Assembly: GCA_018817035.1 (NCBI GenBank)
Contig: JAHIUV010000158.1
Coordinates: forward strand, 1-15,130
DNA: 15,130 nt
Origin: Candidatus Omnitrophota bacterium
Lineage (GTDB): Bacteria; Omnitrophota; Gorgyraeia; Gorgyraeales; Gorgyraeaceae
Reading direction: 5' to 3'
Of the stretch, positions 7,001 to 14,932 are shown in pieces. The notes below the pieces were generated by a model. It did not search any database. It was not told the origin of the DNA and saw only the letters and a program-made list of their open reading frames with translations. Numbering within the stretch: position 1 is the first letter of the stretch; each line of letters begins with the position of its first letter. The translations under genes were made by a program, and so were the position numbers.

Positions 7001-7873
7001 GAAGAAGAGCATGAGATAGATAAGATAAAGAGAGGCGACGAACTTCCCGCGGGCGTATTAAAGAGAGTGGTAGTATATGTCGCCAGCAAAAAGAGGCTAT
7101 CTGTCGGAGATAAAATGGCAGGCAGGCACGGGAATAAAGGTGTTATCGCGAAAATATTACCTGAAGAAGACATGCCTTACATGGAAGATGGAACTCCCGT
7201 AGAGATTATTTTGAATCCTCTCGGCGTACCTTCCCGAATGAATGTAGGTCAAATACTTGAGACGCACCTTGGATGGGCCGCCAAAGTAATGGGCTTTAAG
7301 GTCACTACGCCTGTTTTTGACGGGGCCAAAGAAGAGGAAGTGAGGCAGGAGTTAAAAGCAGCTAATCTCCCGGAGAACGGAAAAGTAGCCTTAAAGGATG
7401 GTCTGACGGGTAAGGAGTTTGATCAGAAAGTAACAGTAGGTTATATTTATATAATGAAGCTCGCTCATCTTGTTGACGACAAGATACACGCGCGCTCTAT
7501 AGGGCCTTATTCGCTGGTAACGCAGCAGCCGCTTGGCGGAAAAGCCCAGTTCGGCGGACAGAGGTTCGGCGAAATGGAAGTGTGGGCGCTTGAGGCATAT
7601 GGCGCGGCGTATACGCTCCAGGAGCTCTTGACCGTAAAGAGTGATGATGTTTCGGGTAGGACAAGGATGTATGAATCTATAGTAAAAGGAGAGTATACTT
7701 TTCAACCGGGAACTCCCGAATCATTTAATGTGTTAGTCAAGGAGCTTCAGGGGCTTTGCCTGGACATAAGGACCGAATACAAAGAAGGCACGGTTTCTCC
7801 GGTAATAACATCAAAAGAAGAAATTAAGGCAGAGCGCAAAAAACGCAAAAAAGAAAAAAGGAAGAAAAAGTAA
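4097..7873 (+). CDS. rpoB: DNA-directed RNA polymerase subunit beta
   Basis: Beta forms one pincer of the polymerase core and part of its active site. From the ATG at 4097 it has 1258 residues (E. coli 1342). The rifampicin-pocket cluster lies at about 437-467 (QLSQFMDQTNPLAEMTHKRR), retaining the equivalents of E. coli Gln513, Asp516, His526 and Ser531, while E. coli Ser522 is Ala. PWRGYNFEDAI at 725-735 gives Glu732/Asp733 (E. coli Glu813/Asp814), and GDKMAGRHGNKG at 1004-1015 gives Lys1006 and Lys1014. A charged, coiled-coil-like insert (about 855-900) resembles that of Gram-negative beta subunits. The end is a very basic tail (12 Lys/Arg in the last 17). A TTG at 4058 would add 13 residues, but AAGGGG before 4097 and family N-termini favour the ATG. 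Confidence 0.97.
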   Translation: MIKRKSYAKLKSVTSIPYLLEVQTDSYASFLQADMPKTKRKQHGLQAVFEEVFPIESNDGSARLEYFYYTLGKPKYDKLECQRRAVSYAAPLKIKIKLKSNKETKEQEVYLGDLPLMTENGTFIINGDERVIVSQLHRSPGVSFEESLHATGKRIYSGRIIPARGAWMEFEFDANDVLYVFIDRRKKILATILLRALGCESNEDIMRLFTGVERVKSSRKSSLLKYSGRLVVKDIKHPDTGEVIVANNSRLDEETIEKIWDAGVRYLEVFRDTVPEIANTLDRDHTHNQEEALLDIYRRLRPGDPLTLESAKALLHRMFFDNRRYDMSKVGRYILNRKLSMDMSLDKSVLDKDTIVSVIKYLLDLKNGAGEIDDIDHLGNRRIRTVGELIAEQFRIGLARIERFCKDRMSLYDMDTMMPYHLVNSKVLSSVIKDFFGRSQLSQFMDQTNPLAEMTHKRRLSALGPGGLSRERAGFEVRDVHHSHYGRICPIETPEGPNIGLISSLSTYARVNKFGFIETPYRKVEKGHVTNKIEYLTADVEDQYIVAQANAKLDNSGYFSEDRVPCRHKGNFPLVQPKNIDYMDVSPMQLVSIAAGLIPFLEHDDANRALMGSNMQRQAVPLLFTEAPLIGTGMEKKTATDSGTTVVARSGGKVTYAQADEIVINNSISYKLRKFSRSNANTCIHQRPIVKIGDKIKAGDIIADGPGTEGGELALGRNVLVAFMPWRGYNFEDAILVSERLLKDDMYTSIHIEEFEIESRETRLGNEEITRDIPNVSEEALKNLGDDGIVRVGAEVGPGDILAGKVAPKSETELSPEEKLLRAIFGEKAGDVRDASLTVPSGVEGIVVDTKIFSRKGQKSKSKEVLQKENKDISKIRDEYEKRIENIKKERENRLEKLLLSVSLTAPLLSEETGTTLIAEGRPVRKKDISKFEKCDAISLKIESDSELESEVRRTLIIYNDQIEEALYEEEHEIDKIKRGDELPAGVLKRVVVYVASKKRLSVGDKMAGRHGNKGVIAKILPEEDMPYMEDGTPVEIILNPLGVPSRMNVGQILETHLGWAAKVMGFKVTTPVFDGAKEEEVRQELKAANLPENGKVALKDGLTGKEFDQKVTVGYIYIMKLAHLVDDKIHARSIGPYSLVTQQPLGGKAQFGGQRFGEMEVWALEAYGAAYTLQELLTVKSDDVSGRTRMYESIVKGEYTFQPGTPESFNVLVKELQGLCLDIRTEYKEGTVSPVITSKEEIKAERKKRKKEKRKKK

Positions 7874-7889
7874 CTTTATAAGGAGAAAT

Positions 7890-10800
7890 ATGACAAGCGA
7901 TAGAGGCACAAACACATTTGATTTTATATCAATAAAGATCGCTTCTTCCGACACGATAAGGTCGTGGTCAAGGGGTGAGGTAAAAAAGCCCGAGACCATC
8001 AATTACAGAACGCTTAGACCTGAAAAAGATGGGCTTTTTTGCGAAAAGATATTTGGCCCTACGCGCGACTGGGAATGCAGCTGCGGAAAATACAAACGTA
8101 TTAAATATAAAGGCATAGTGTGTGACCGCTGCGGCGTGGAAGTTACGCTTTCAAAGGTAAGACGTGAGAGGATGGCTCATATAGATCTCGCGGCGCCATG
8201 TTCGCATGTATGGTTTTTTAAGGCAATGCCGAGCCGCATGGCATTATTGCTTAACATAGGACTGCGTGAACTCGAAAGAGTAATCTATTACGAAGAATAT
8301 ATCGTAGTGGATCCAGGGGAATCATCACTAAAGAAAAAAGAGCTTCTGAGCGAAGAAAAGCATAGGCAGTATATGGAGGAGTACGGCGGCAAGTTCAAGG
8401 CAATGATCGGGGCTGAGGCTATACGCGAATTACTTAAAGAGCTTGATCTTGATACGATGATGAAAGAATTGAAGGCGGGCTTGCATGAACAGAAATCAGA
8501 ACAGGCTAAGCAGAAGATATTAAAAAGATTGAAAATAACCGAGGCATTTCAGAAGTCAGGTAATAAAGCGGAGTGGATGATAATGGATACTGTACCCGTA
8601 ATACCGCCTGACCTGAGACCGCTTGTTCCGCTTGAAGGCGGCAGGTTCGCCACAAGCGACCTCAATGACCTTTATAGGCGCGTCATAAACCGTAATAACC
8701 GCCTGAAAAAACTTTTAGAACTAAAAGCGCCGGATATTATTATAAGAAACGAGAGGCGCATGCTGCAGGAATCAGTGGACGCGCTTTTTGACAACGGAAG
8801 GCACGGTAGGCCTGTGCTGGGTCCGGCTAATAGGCCCTTAAAGTCTTTAAGTGATATGCTGAAAGGAAAACAGGGTAGATTCAGGCAGAATCTTTTAGGC
8901 AAACGTGTTGATTATTCCGGAAGGAGTGTTATTGTCGTAGGTCCGGAATTAAAGCTGTGGGAATGTGGACTTCCTAAAAAAATGGCACTGGAATTGTTCG
9001 AGCCTTTTATTATTAAGAAATTAAAAGAAAAAGGTTTTGTTCATACAATAAAGAGCGCAAAGAGAATGGTAGAAAAGACACGCCTGGAGGTATGGGATAT
9101 TCTCGATGACGTCATAAGGGATCATCCTGTGATGTTAAATAGAGCTCCTACGCTTCACAGGTTAGGCATACAGGCTTTTCAGCCGGTGCTTGTCGAGGGC
9201 AAAGCCATAAGGATACACCCTCTTGTCTGTACGGCGTTCAACGCTGACTTTGACGGAGATCAGATGGCTGTTCATGTGCCTTTATCCATGGAAGCTCAGA
9301 TGGAATGCCGTCTTATAATGCTGGCGTCTAATAATATATTTTCACCGTCTGACGGACGGCCGATTATAACGCCTACACAGGATATAGTGCTGGGCTGTTA
9401 TTTTTTGACGCAGGAAAAAACGGGTGTAAAGGGAGAAGGTAGGTCGTTTTCTGATACCGGCGAAGTCGAGATAGCTTTTTATGACAATGAAATAGATCTT
9501 CATGCCAAGCTCAAGGTAAGAATAGGCAGAGAGACCGTAGAGACTACGGCAGGCAGGATAATTTTTAATAATGTATTGCCAAAAGGCATGCCATATGTCA
9601 ATAAAACCCTTGAAAAAACAAGCCTCAGCATGGCGATATCTGACTGTTATAAACAGTTTGGGCACGATGTTACTGTAAAGCTGCTGGATGACGTTAAGAA
9701 TCTTGGTTTTGAGTACGCGACATTGGCAGGCATTTCAATTTCTGTAGAGGATATGCATATTCCCGTGGAAAAGAAAAAAGTTATTGCTATGGCCAAGAAA
9801 GAAGTGAACTCTGTAGAGGATCAATATAGGAAAGGTATTATTACTGAACGCGAAAGATATAACAAAATCGTTGATATATGGACACATACGACAGATAAGG
9901 TCTCTGATATGTTATTCAGGGAACTAGATGTCTTTAATCCTGTATATATGATGGCCAATTCAGGCGCGCGGGGATCTAAACAACAGATAAGGCAGCTTTC
10001 CGGTATGCGTGGACTCATGGCTAAACCTTCAGGAGAGATCATAGAAACACCGATAACTGCTAATTTTAAGGAAGGATTGACTGTTCTCGAGTATTTTATT
10101 TCGACTCACGGCGCAAGAAAAGGCCTTGCTGATACCGCTCTTAAGACAGCGGATTCAGGTTATCTTACCAGAAGGCTCGTCGACGTGGCACAGGATGTTA
10201 TTATAATGGAAGAAGATTGCGGCACATTGAATGGGATACTTATAAGCGCGATAATAGAGGCTGATGAAGAGGTCGTTCCGCTGAGAGAGAGGATCGTAGG
10301 CAGAGTAGCGGTGGATAATATTGTGGATATTGTAACTGACGAGATCATAGTCGAACTCGGCAAGGATATAAGCGAAGAGGCAGCTTTGCGTATAGAATCA
10401 GCAGGTATAGAGACAATAAGGATCCGAAGTGCCCTGACATGCGAGACTCGGCATGGGATATGTGCCAAATGTTACGGCAGGGATCTTGCGGCAAATAAAA
10501 TGGTAGAACTCGGGACAGCGGTTGGTATTATCGCCGCGCAGTCAATAGGTGAGCCGGGAACTCAGCTTACCATGAGAACCTTCCATATAGGAGGCACAGC
10601 GTCCAGGACAATAGAACAGTCTTTTGTTAAATCCAAATCAAAGGGTATGGTAAAATATCATAACTTAAAGACGGTTCAGCAGGAGTCAGGTGACATTATA
10701 GTATTGAACAGGAACGGTCAGATAAGCATAAGTGATAAGGATGGCAGGGAGCTTGAAAAACATACGGTGCCTTCAGGGTCGGTATTGTCCGTGAAGGACG

Positions 10801-11903
10801 GCGGCGAGGTAGAGAAAAGTATTGTTTTTATAAAGTGGGATCCTTACACATCGCCTATATTGACAGAGGTGAGTGGGAAAGCAAGATATGAGGATATTAT
10901 AGAGGAAGTAACCATGGCGGAAGAAGTGGATGAAGCAACCGGACGCACTGGCCGTGTTATCATAGAGCATAGAGGAGAATATCATCCGCAGATAGTCATG
11001 GAAAATGAAAAGAAAGAAGTACTGGCTATATACCCTATACCCGCGGGTGCGCATATTGTATGCCAGGATGGGGAATTTATAAAGGGCGGTGAGCTCATAG
11101 CCAAGACGCCTAGGCAGGTCAGCAAAACAAAGGATATTACCGGAGGATTACCTCGCGTAGCCGAACTTTTTGAGGCAAGAAAGCCGAAAGACCCTGCCAT
11201 GATAAGCGAAATAGATGGTATAGTAGAATTCGCTACTTCTAAGAAAAGCCAGAGAAGGATAATAGTAAAATCTAACTCCGGAATGAAGAGAGAGTATGTT
11301 ATACCTCATGGTAAGCATTTGAACGTATACAGGGGTGATAGGGTCGTGACAGGCGAACAGCTCGTTGATGGGCCTATAAATCCTCAGGACATACTAAAGG
11401 TGAGCGGAGAAAAGAGACTGCAGGAATATCTCGTCAACGAAGTCCAAGAAGTTTACAGGCTGCAGGGCGTTAAGATAAACGATAAACATATAGAGATCAT
11501 AGTAAAACAGATGCTCAAAAAGATAAAGATAGAGGATTCAGGAGACACTAATTTTATAAGCGGAATGCAAGTAGATAAAGCGATATTCCAGGATGAGAAC
11601 CAAAAAGTGCTAAAGAAAAAAGGGAAACCTGCCAGTGCCACGCCTATACTTTTGGGAATAACGAAGGCATCACTGGGCACGGAAAGTTTTATTTCAGCCG
11701 CGAGTTTTCAGGAGACGACCCGTGTCCTGACAGATGCTGCCGCAAGCGGAAGAGTGGATGATCTCAGAGGATTAAAAGAGAATGTAATTATGGGGCATCT
11801 TATTCCGGCAGGGACGGGATTTAACGATCACGCTAATATAGAAATGTTCAAAGAGACAGTGAAATCAGAGGCCAAAGAAGTAGGCGAAAAAGAGGATAAA
11901 TAA
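7890..11903 (+). CDS. rpoC: DNA-directed RNA polymerase subunit beta'
   Basis: Beta' carries the catalytic magnesium loop. At 1337 residues it is a single, unsplit chain (E. coli 1407). Motifs in order: zinc site 1 with Cys63, Cys65, Cys78 and Cys81; the lid/rudder region near FRQNLLGKRVDYSGRSV; the absolutely conserved NADFDGDQMA, with Asp453, Asp455 and Asp457 as magnesium ligands; the bridge-helix segment GLADTALKTADSGYLTRRL; and zinc site 2 with Cys777, Cys851, Cys858 and Cys861. The trigger loop starts at TMRTFHIGG (898-902) and resumes at KDITGGLPRV (about 1081-1090). The roughly 170 residues between match the SI3 insertion position. AAGGAG at 7880-7885 precedes the start. rpoB ends 16 bases upstream and rpsL begins only two bases after the stop. 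Confidence 0.98.
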   Translation: MTSDRGTNTFDFISIKIASSDTIRSWSRGEVKKPETINYRTLRPEKDGLFCEKIFGPTRDWECSCGKYKRIKYKGIVCDRCGVEVTLSKVRRERMAHIDLAAPCSHVWFFKAMPSRMALLLNIGLRELERVIYYEEYIVVDPGESSLKKKELLSEEKHRQYMEEYGGKFKAMIGAEAIRELLKELDLDTMMKELKAGLHEQKSEQAKQKILKRLKITEAFQKSGNKAEWMIMDTVPVIPPDLRPLVPLEGGRFATSDLNDLYRRVINRNNRLKKLLELKAPDIIIRNERRMLQESVDALFDNGRHGRPVLGPANRPLKSLSDMLKGKQGRFRQNLLGKRVDYSGRSVIVVGPELKLWECGLPKKMALELFEPFIIKKLKEKGFVHTIKSAKRMVEKTRLEVWDILDDVIRDHPVMLNRAPTLHRLGIQAFQPVLVEGKAIRIHPLVCTAFNADFDGDQMAVHVPLSMEAQMECRLIMLASNNIFSPSDGRPIITPTQDIVLGCYFLTQEKTGVKGEGRSFSDTGEVEIAFYDNEIDLHAKLKVRIGRETVETTAGRIIFNNVLPKGMPYVNKTLEKTSLSMAISDCYKQFGHDVTVKLLDDVKNLGFEYATLAGISISVEDMHIPVEKKKVIAMAKKEVNSVEDQYRKGIITERERYNKIVDIWTHTTDKVSDMLFRELDVFNPVYMMANSGARGSKQQIRQLSGMRGLMAKPSGEIIETPITANFKEGLTVLEYFISTHGARKGLADTALKTADSGYLTRRLVDVAQDVIIMEEDCGTLNGILISAIIEADEEVVPLRERIVGRVAVDNIVDIVTDEIIVELGKDISEEAALRIESAGIETIRIRSALTCETRHGICAKCYGRDLAANKMVELGTAVGIIAAQSIGEPGTQLTMRTFHIGGTASRTIEQSFVKSKSKGMVKYHNLKTVQQESGDIIVLNRNGQISISDKDGRELEKHTVPSGSVLSVKDGGEVEKSIVFIKWDPYTSPILTEVSGKARYEDIIEEVTMAEEVDEATGRTGRVIIEHRGEYHPQIVMENEKKEVLAIYPIPAGAHIVCQDGEFIKGGELIAKTPRQVSKTKDITGGLPRVAELFEARKPKDPAMISEIDGIVEFATSKKSQRRIIVKSNSGMKREYVIPHGKHLNVYRGDRVVTGEQLVDGPINPQDILKVSGEKRLQEYLVNEVQEVYRLQGVKINDKHIEIIVKQMLKKIKIEDSGDTNFISGMQVDKAIFQDENQKVLKKKGKPASATPILLGITKASLGTESFISAASFQETTRVLTDAAASGRVDDLRGLKENVIMGHLIPAGTGFNDHANIEMFKETVKSEAKEVGEKEDK

Positions 11904-11905
11904 AA

Positions 11906-12280
11906 ATGCCAACGATAAGTCAATTAATACGATACGGCAGAGAGCAAAAAGTCAGAAAAACTAAATCGCGGGCGCTTGACGCGTGTCCACAGAAACGAGG
12001 CGTATGTCTCCAGGTAAAAACGCAGACACCGAAAAAGCCTAACTCAGCATTAAGAAAAGTGGCGAGGGTCAGGCTAACCAACGGCGTCGAGGTCACTTCC
12101 TATATACCGGGAGAAGGCCATAACCTTCAGGAGCATTCGATAGTTTTGATCAGGGGCGGAAGAGTAAAAGACCTTCCGGGAGTAAGATATCATATTGTTA
12201 GGGGAACTCTTGATACGGCAGGCGTAGCTAATAGAAAAAAGAGCCGCTCGAAATACGGCGCAAAACGCCCTAAAGCGTAA
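11906..12280 (+). CDS. rpsL: 30S ribosomal protein S12
   Basis: S12 lines the decoding centre and controls accuracy of codon reading. The 124-residue protein matches E. coli S12 in length and numbering. The loop TPKKPNSALRK carries Lys43 and the loop GGRVKDLPGVRYH carries Lys88. These are the two lysines whose changes usually give streptomycin resistance, so the sequence looks like the sensitive form. Asp89 is the residue methylthiolated by RimO in E. coli. The start lies two bases after the rpoC stop, with GAGG at 11892-11895 inside rpoC as the likely binding site. This fuses the rpoBC and str clusters into one array with no room for a terminator or separate promoter between them. Confidence 0.98.
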   Translation: MPTISQLIRYGREQKVRKTKSRALDACPQKRGVCLQVKTQTPKKPNSALRKVARVRLTNGVEVTSYIPGEGHNLQEHSIVLIRGGRVKDLPGVRYHIVRGTLDTAGVANRKKSRSKYGAKRPKA

Positions 12281-12302
12281 GCTTTTTAATAAGGAGACAT
12301 AG

Positions 12303-12773
12303 ATGCGAAGAAGACGAGCAGAAAAACGGGATGTGTTACCTGATCCAAAATTTAACAGCAAGATGGTTTCACGATTTATTAATGTGCTGATGATACAGGG
12401 TAAGAGGTCTATTGCTGAACGTATAATGTACAGCACGCTTGATATAGTGGCCAAAAAGGCAAACAGCGACAACGCGCTTGAGGTGTTGCAGAAGGCAATA
12501 GATAATGCCAGGCCACTTTTGGAGATCAAGCCCAGGAGAGTAGGCGGAGCGACATATCAAGTTCCCATAGAAGTAAAGAGTGATAGGGGGACTTCTATCG
12601 CAATGAGATGGCTGAGAGATTTTGCCAGGGATAAAAAAGGCAAGGCTATGGATGAAAAACTTTCCAATGAGATAATAGAATCTTTCAAAGGGCAAGGCTC
12701 AGCCGTAAAAAAACGGGAAGACATGCATAAGATGGCAGAAGCCAATAAGGCGTTTGCTCATTACAGGTGGTAA
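12303..12773 (+). CDS. rpsG: 30S ribosomal protein S7
   Basis: S7 is a primary assembly protein of the 30S head, near the E site and mRNA exit channel. In E. coli it represses its own operon. The 156-residue product has the usual basic start (RRRRAEKRDVLPDPKF), KMVSRFINVLMIQGKRSIAE, the central NARPLLEIKPRRVGGATYQV and the conserved WLRDFAR. It ends in the usual AHYRW. AAGGAG at 12291-12296, six bases ahead of the ATG, decides the start. rpsL lies 22 bases upstream and fusA 29 bases downstream. The short rpsL-rpsG gap is much smaller than the E. coli region bound by S7, so that control may be absent here. Confidence 0.98.
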   Translation: MRRRRAEKRDVLPDPKFNSKMVSRFINVLMIQGKRSIAERIMYSTLDIVAKKANSDNALEVLQKAIDNARPLLEIKPRRVGGATYQVPIEVKSDRGTSIAMRWLRDFARDKKGKAMDEKLSNEIIESFKGQGSAVKKREDMHKMAEANKAFAHYRW

Positions 12774-12802
12774 TAATCGCGTTAAAAGAATTGGCGTGAG
12801 AC

Positions 12803-14911
12803 ATGGTAGTAGCAACACAGGAAAGTAAAAGTAGAAATCATATGATAAGAGAGACACCGTTGGAAAAATTAAGGAATATAGGCGTTATAGCTCATATAGA
12901 TGCCGGCAAGACAACTACGACTGAGCGTATGCTTTATTACACCGGCAAGCTTTATAAGATCGGAGAAGTCCATGAGGGCACAGCCGTAATGGACTGGATG
13001 GCGCAGGAACAGGAGCGCGGCATTACTATTACCGCTGCCGCGACAAGCTGTAGCTGGCGCGATTGCAGGATCAATATTATAGATACTCCGGGCCATGTGG
13101 ATTTTACCGCGGAGGTCGAAAGGTCTTTAAAAGTGCTCGATGGCGCTGTTGTGGTATTTTGCGGAGTAGGAGGCGTGCAGCCTCAGTCAGAGACAGTGTG
13201 GCGTCAGGCAGACGGATATAAAATCCCGAGAATAGCCTTTGTAAATAAGATGGATCGCGTGGGCGCTAACTTTTTACATGTCGTAAAGGATATGGAAGAA
13301 AAACTAGGAGCCAATGCTTTTCCTATCCAGATTCCTATCGGGAGTGAAGATAATTTTAGCGGCATAGTGGACTTGGTGAATATGTCGGCGCGTATTTTTG
13401 ACGAGGGAAAAGTAGATGATAATTTTAAAGAAGCGCCTATACCTGAAGATATGATGGAGCAAGCAAAACTTTTCAGGCACGATTTGATAGAAAAATTAGC
13501 CGAGCATGATACGAAATTGATGGATAAGTATGTGCACGATGAGGAAATAAGCGAATCTGAAATACGTTCTGCCTTGCGCAAAGCTGTATTAAACGACATA
13601 TTCGTGCCGGTATTGTGCGGTTCCGCGTTTAAGAACAAAGGCGTGCAGATGCTTTTAGACGCTGTATGTGATTATTTACCGTCCCCTTTGGATATTCTTC
13701 CCATAAAGGGGGTTCACCCTGAGTCTGACGAGGAAATTATAAGAAAGACAGATGACAATGAGCCTTTCAGCGCTCTTTGTTTTAAAATAGCCACGGATCC
13801 TTATGTCGGTCGCTTGACTTATATAAGAATTTATTCAGGAGTGGTAAAGAAGAGTTCCTATATTCACAATATAAGCAATGCTCAGAGAGACAGGCTTAGC
13901 AAGATAGTCCGCATGCACGCGAATAAGCAGGAGATGATAGATGAAGCGGGTGCCGGAGACATAGTCGGTGTAATTGGTTTAAAGAACGTAAGAACAGGGG
14001 ATACTCTTTGTGATCCGGAAAATCCGATAATACTGGAGAAAATGCATTTCCCTGAGCCTGTCGTGTCAATGGCTATGGAGCCGGCGTCAAACGTTGACCA
14101 GGATAAACTAGGACTCGCGCTTAATAAATTGCAGGAGGAAGACCCTACTTTTAAAGTAAAATATAATACTGAGACAGGGCAGACTATTATATCCGGCATG
14201 GGTGAACTGCACCTTGAGATAATAGTAGACAGATTATTGCGTGAATTTAAAGTTGAAACAAAGACTGGTACTCCGCAGGTCGCGTATAAAGAAAAACCAT
14301 CGGTCGAAGCAAGGGCAGTCGGTAAATTTATACAGCAGACAGGCGGTCATGGCCAGTATGGCCACGCTGTAATTATTTTAAAACCAGGTGAACAGGGAAC
14401 AGGAATTGAATTTGTAAATAAAATAATAGGCGGAGCGATACCCAGGGAATATATACCAGCTATTAAAAAAGGCATAATGGAAACTTCTAAGGCCGGAATT
14501 CTCGCGGGGTACCCTGTTATAGACGCGGAGATCACTTTGATAGATGGTTCTTATCATGACGTGGATTCTTCGGAGCTGGCGTTTAAAATGGCAGGATCCA
14601 TAGCTTTTAATGAGGGTTTAAGAAACGCGCGATGCAAGCTTATGGAACCCATAATGTCTCTCGAGGTCATCTTTCCGGAAGAGTATATGGGCGACGTCAT
14701 AGGAGACCTTAATTCAAGAAGATGCAGGATACAGGATATAGTCCAGAGAGGCAAAGCAAAGGCGGTAAAGAGTCACGCGCCCCTCGCTGAAATGTTTGGA
14801 TACGCGACCGCAATAAGAAGCTTGACACAGGGAAGAGCTTCGTATACAATGGAACCTTCGCATTACACGGAAGTGCCATCAAATATAGTGGAAAAAATAA
14901 TAAAAAAGTAA
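12803..14911 (+). CDS. fusA: Elongation factor G
   Basis: EF-G drives GTP-dependent translocation of tRNA and mRNA and helps recycle ribosomes. The 702-residue product has all GTPase motifs: G1 AHIDAGKTTTT at 30-40, the switch I end QEQERGITITAAAT, G3 DTPGHVDF, G4 NKMD and G5 GSAFKNKG. Domains II-V follow, with GGHGQYGHAVI in domain IV. This is a single canonical EF-G1-like protein. Start choice is uncertain. The ATG at 12803 gives a 13-residue leader before the ATG at 12842, where the protein would begin MIRETPLEKLRNIG, close to typical EF-G N-termini. A GTGAG at 12795-12799 favours the first and nothing obvious precedes the second. tuf follows after 21 bases in the standard str order. Confidence 0.97.
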   Translation: MVVATQESKSRNHMIRETPLEKLRNIGVIAHIDAGKTTTTERMLYYTGKLYKIGEVHEGTAVMDWMAQEQERGITITAAATSCSWRDCRINIIDTPGHVDFTAEVERSLKVLDGAVVVFCGVGGVQPQSETVWRQADGYKIPRIAFVNKMDRVGANFLHVVKDMEEKLGANAFPIQIPIGSEDNFSGIVDLVNMSARIFDEGKVDDNFKEAPIPEDMMEQAKLFRHDLIEKLAEHDTKLMDKYVHDEEISESEIRSALRKAVLNDIFVPVLCGSAFKNKGVQMLLDAVCDYLPSPLDILPIKGVHPESDEEIIRKTDDNEPFSALCFKIATDPYVGRLTYIRIYSGVVKKSSYIHNISNAQRDRLSKIVRMHANKQEMIDEAGAGDIVGVIGLKNVRTGDTLCDPENPIILEKMHFPEPVVSMAMEPASNVDQDKLGLALNKLQEEDPTFKVKYNTETGQTIISGMGELHLEIIVDRLLREFKVETKTGTPQVAYKEKPSVEARAVGKFIQQTGGHGQYGHAVIILKPGEQGTGIEFVNKIIGGAIPREYIPAIKKGIMETSKAGILAGYPVIDAEITLIDGSYHDVDSSELAFKMAGSIAFNEGLRNARCKLMEPIMSLEVIFPEEYMGDVIGDLNSRRCRIQDIVQRGKAKAVKSHAPLAEMFGYATAIRSLTQGRASYTMEPSHYTEVPSNIVEKIIKK

Positions 14912-14918
14912 TGAACCC

Positions 14919-14924
14919 AGGAGG
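14919..14924 (+). promoter_or_regulatory. Shine-Dalgarno of downstream tuf
   Basis: AGGAGG lies eight bases before the ATG at 14933, in the 21-base gap after fusA. It is a near-perfect match to the anti-SD sequence, consistent with EF-Tu being among the most abundant bacterial proteins, and it fixes the start of the second tuf reading frame. Confidence 0.75.
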
Positions 14925-14932
14925 CAAACAAA

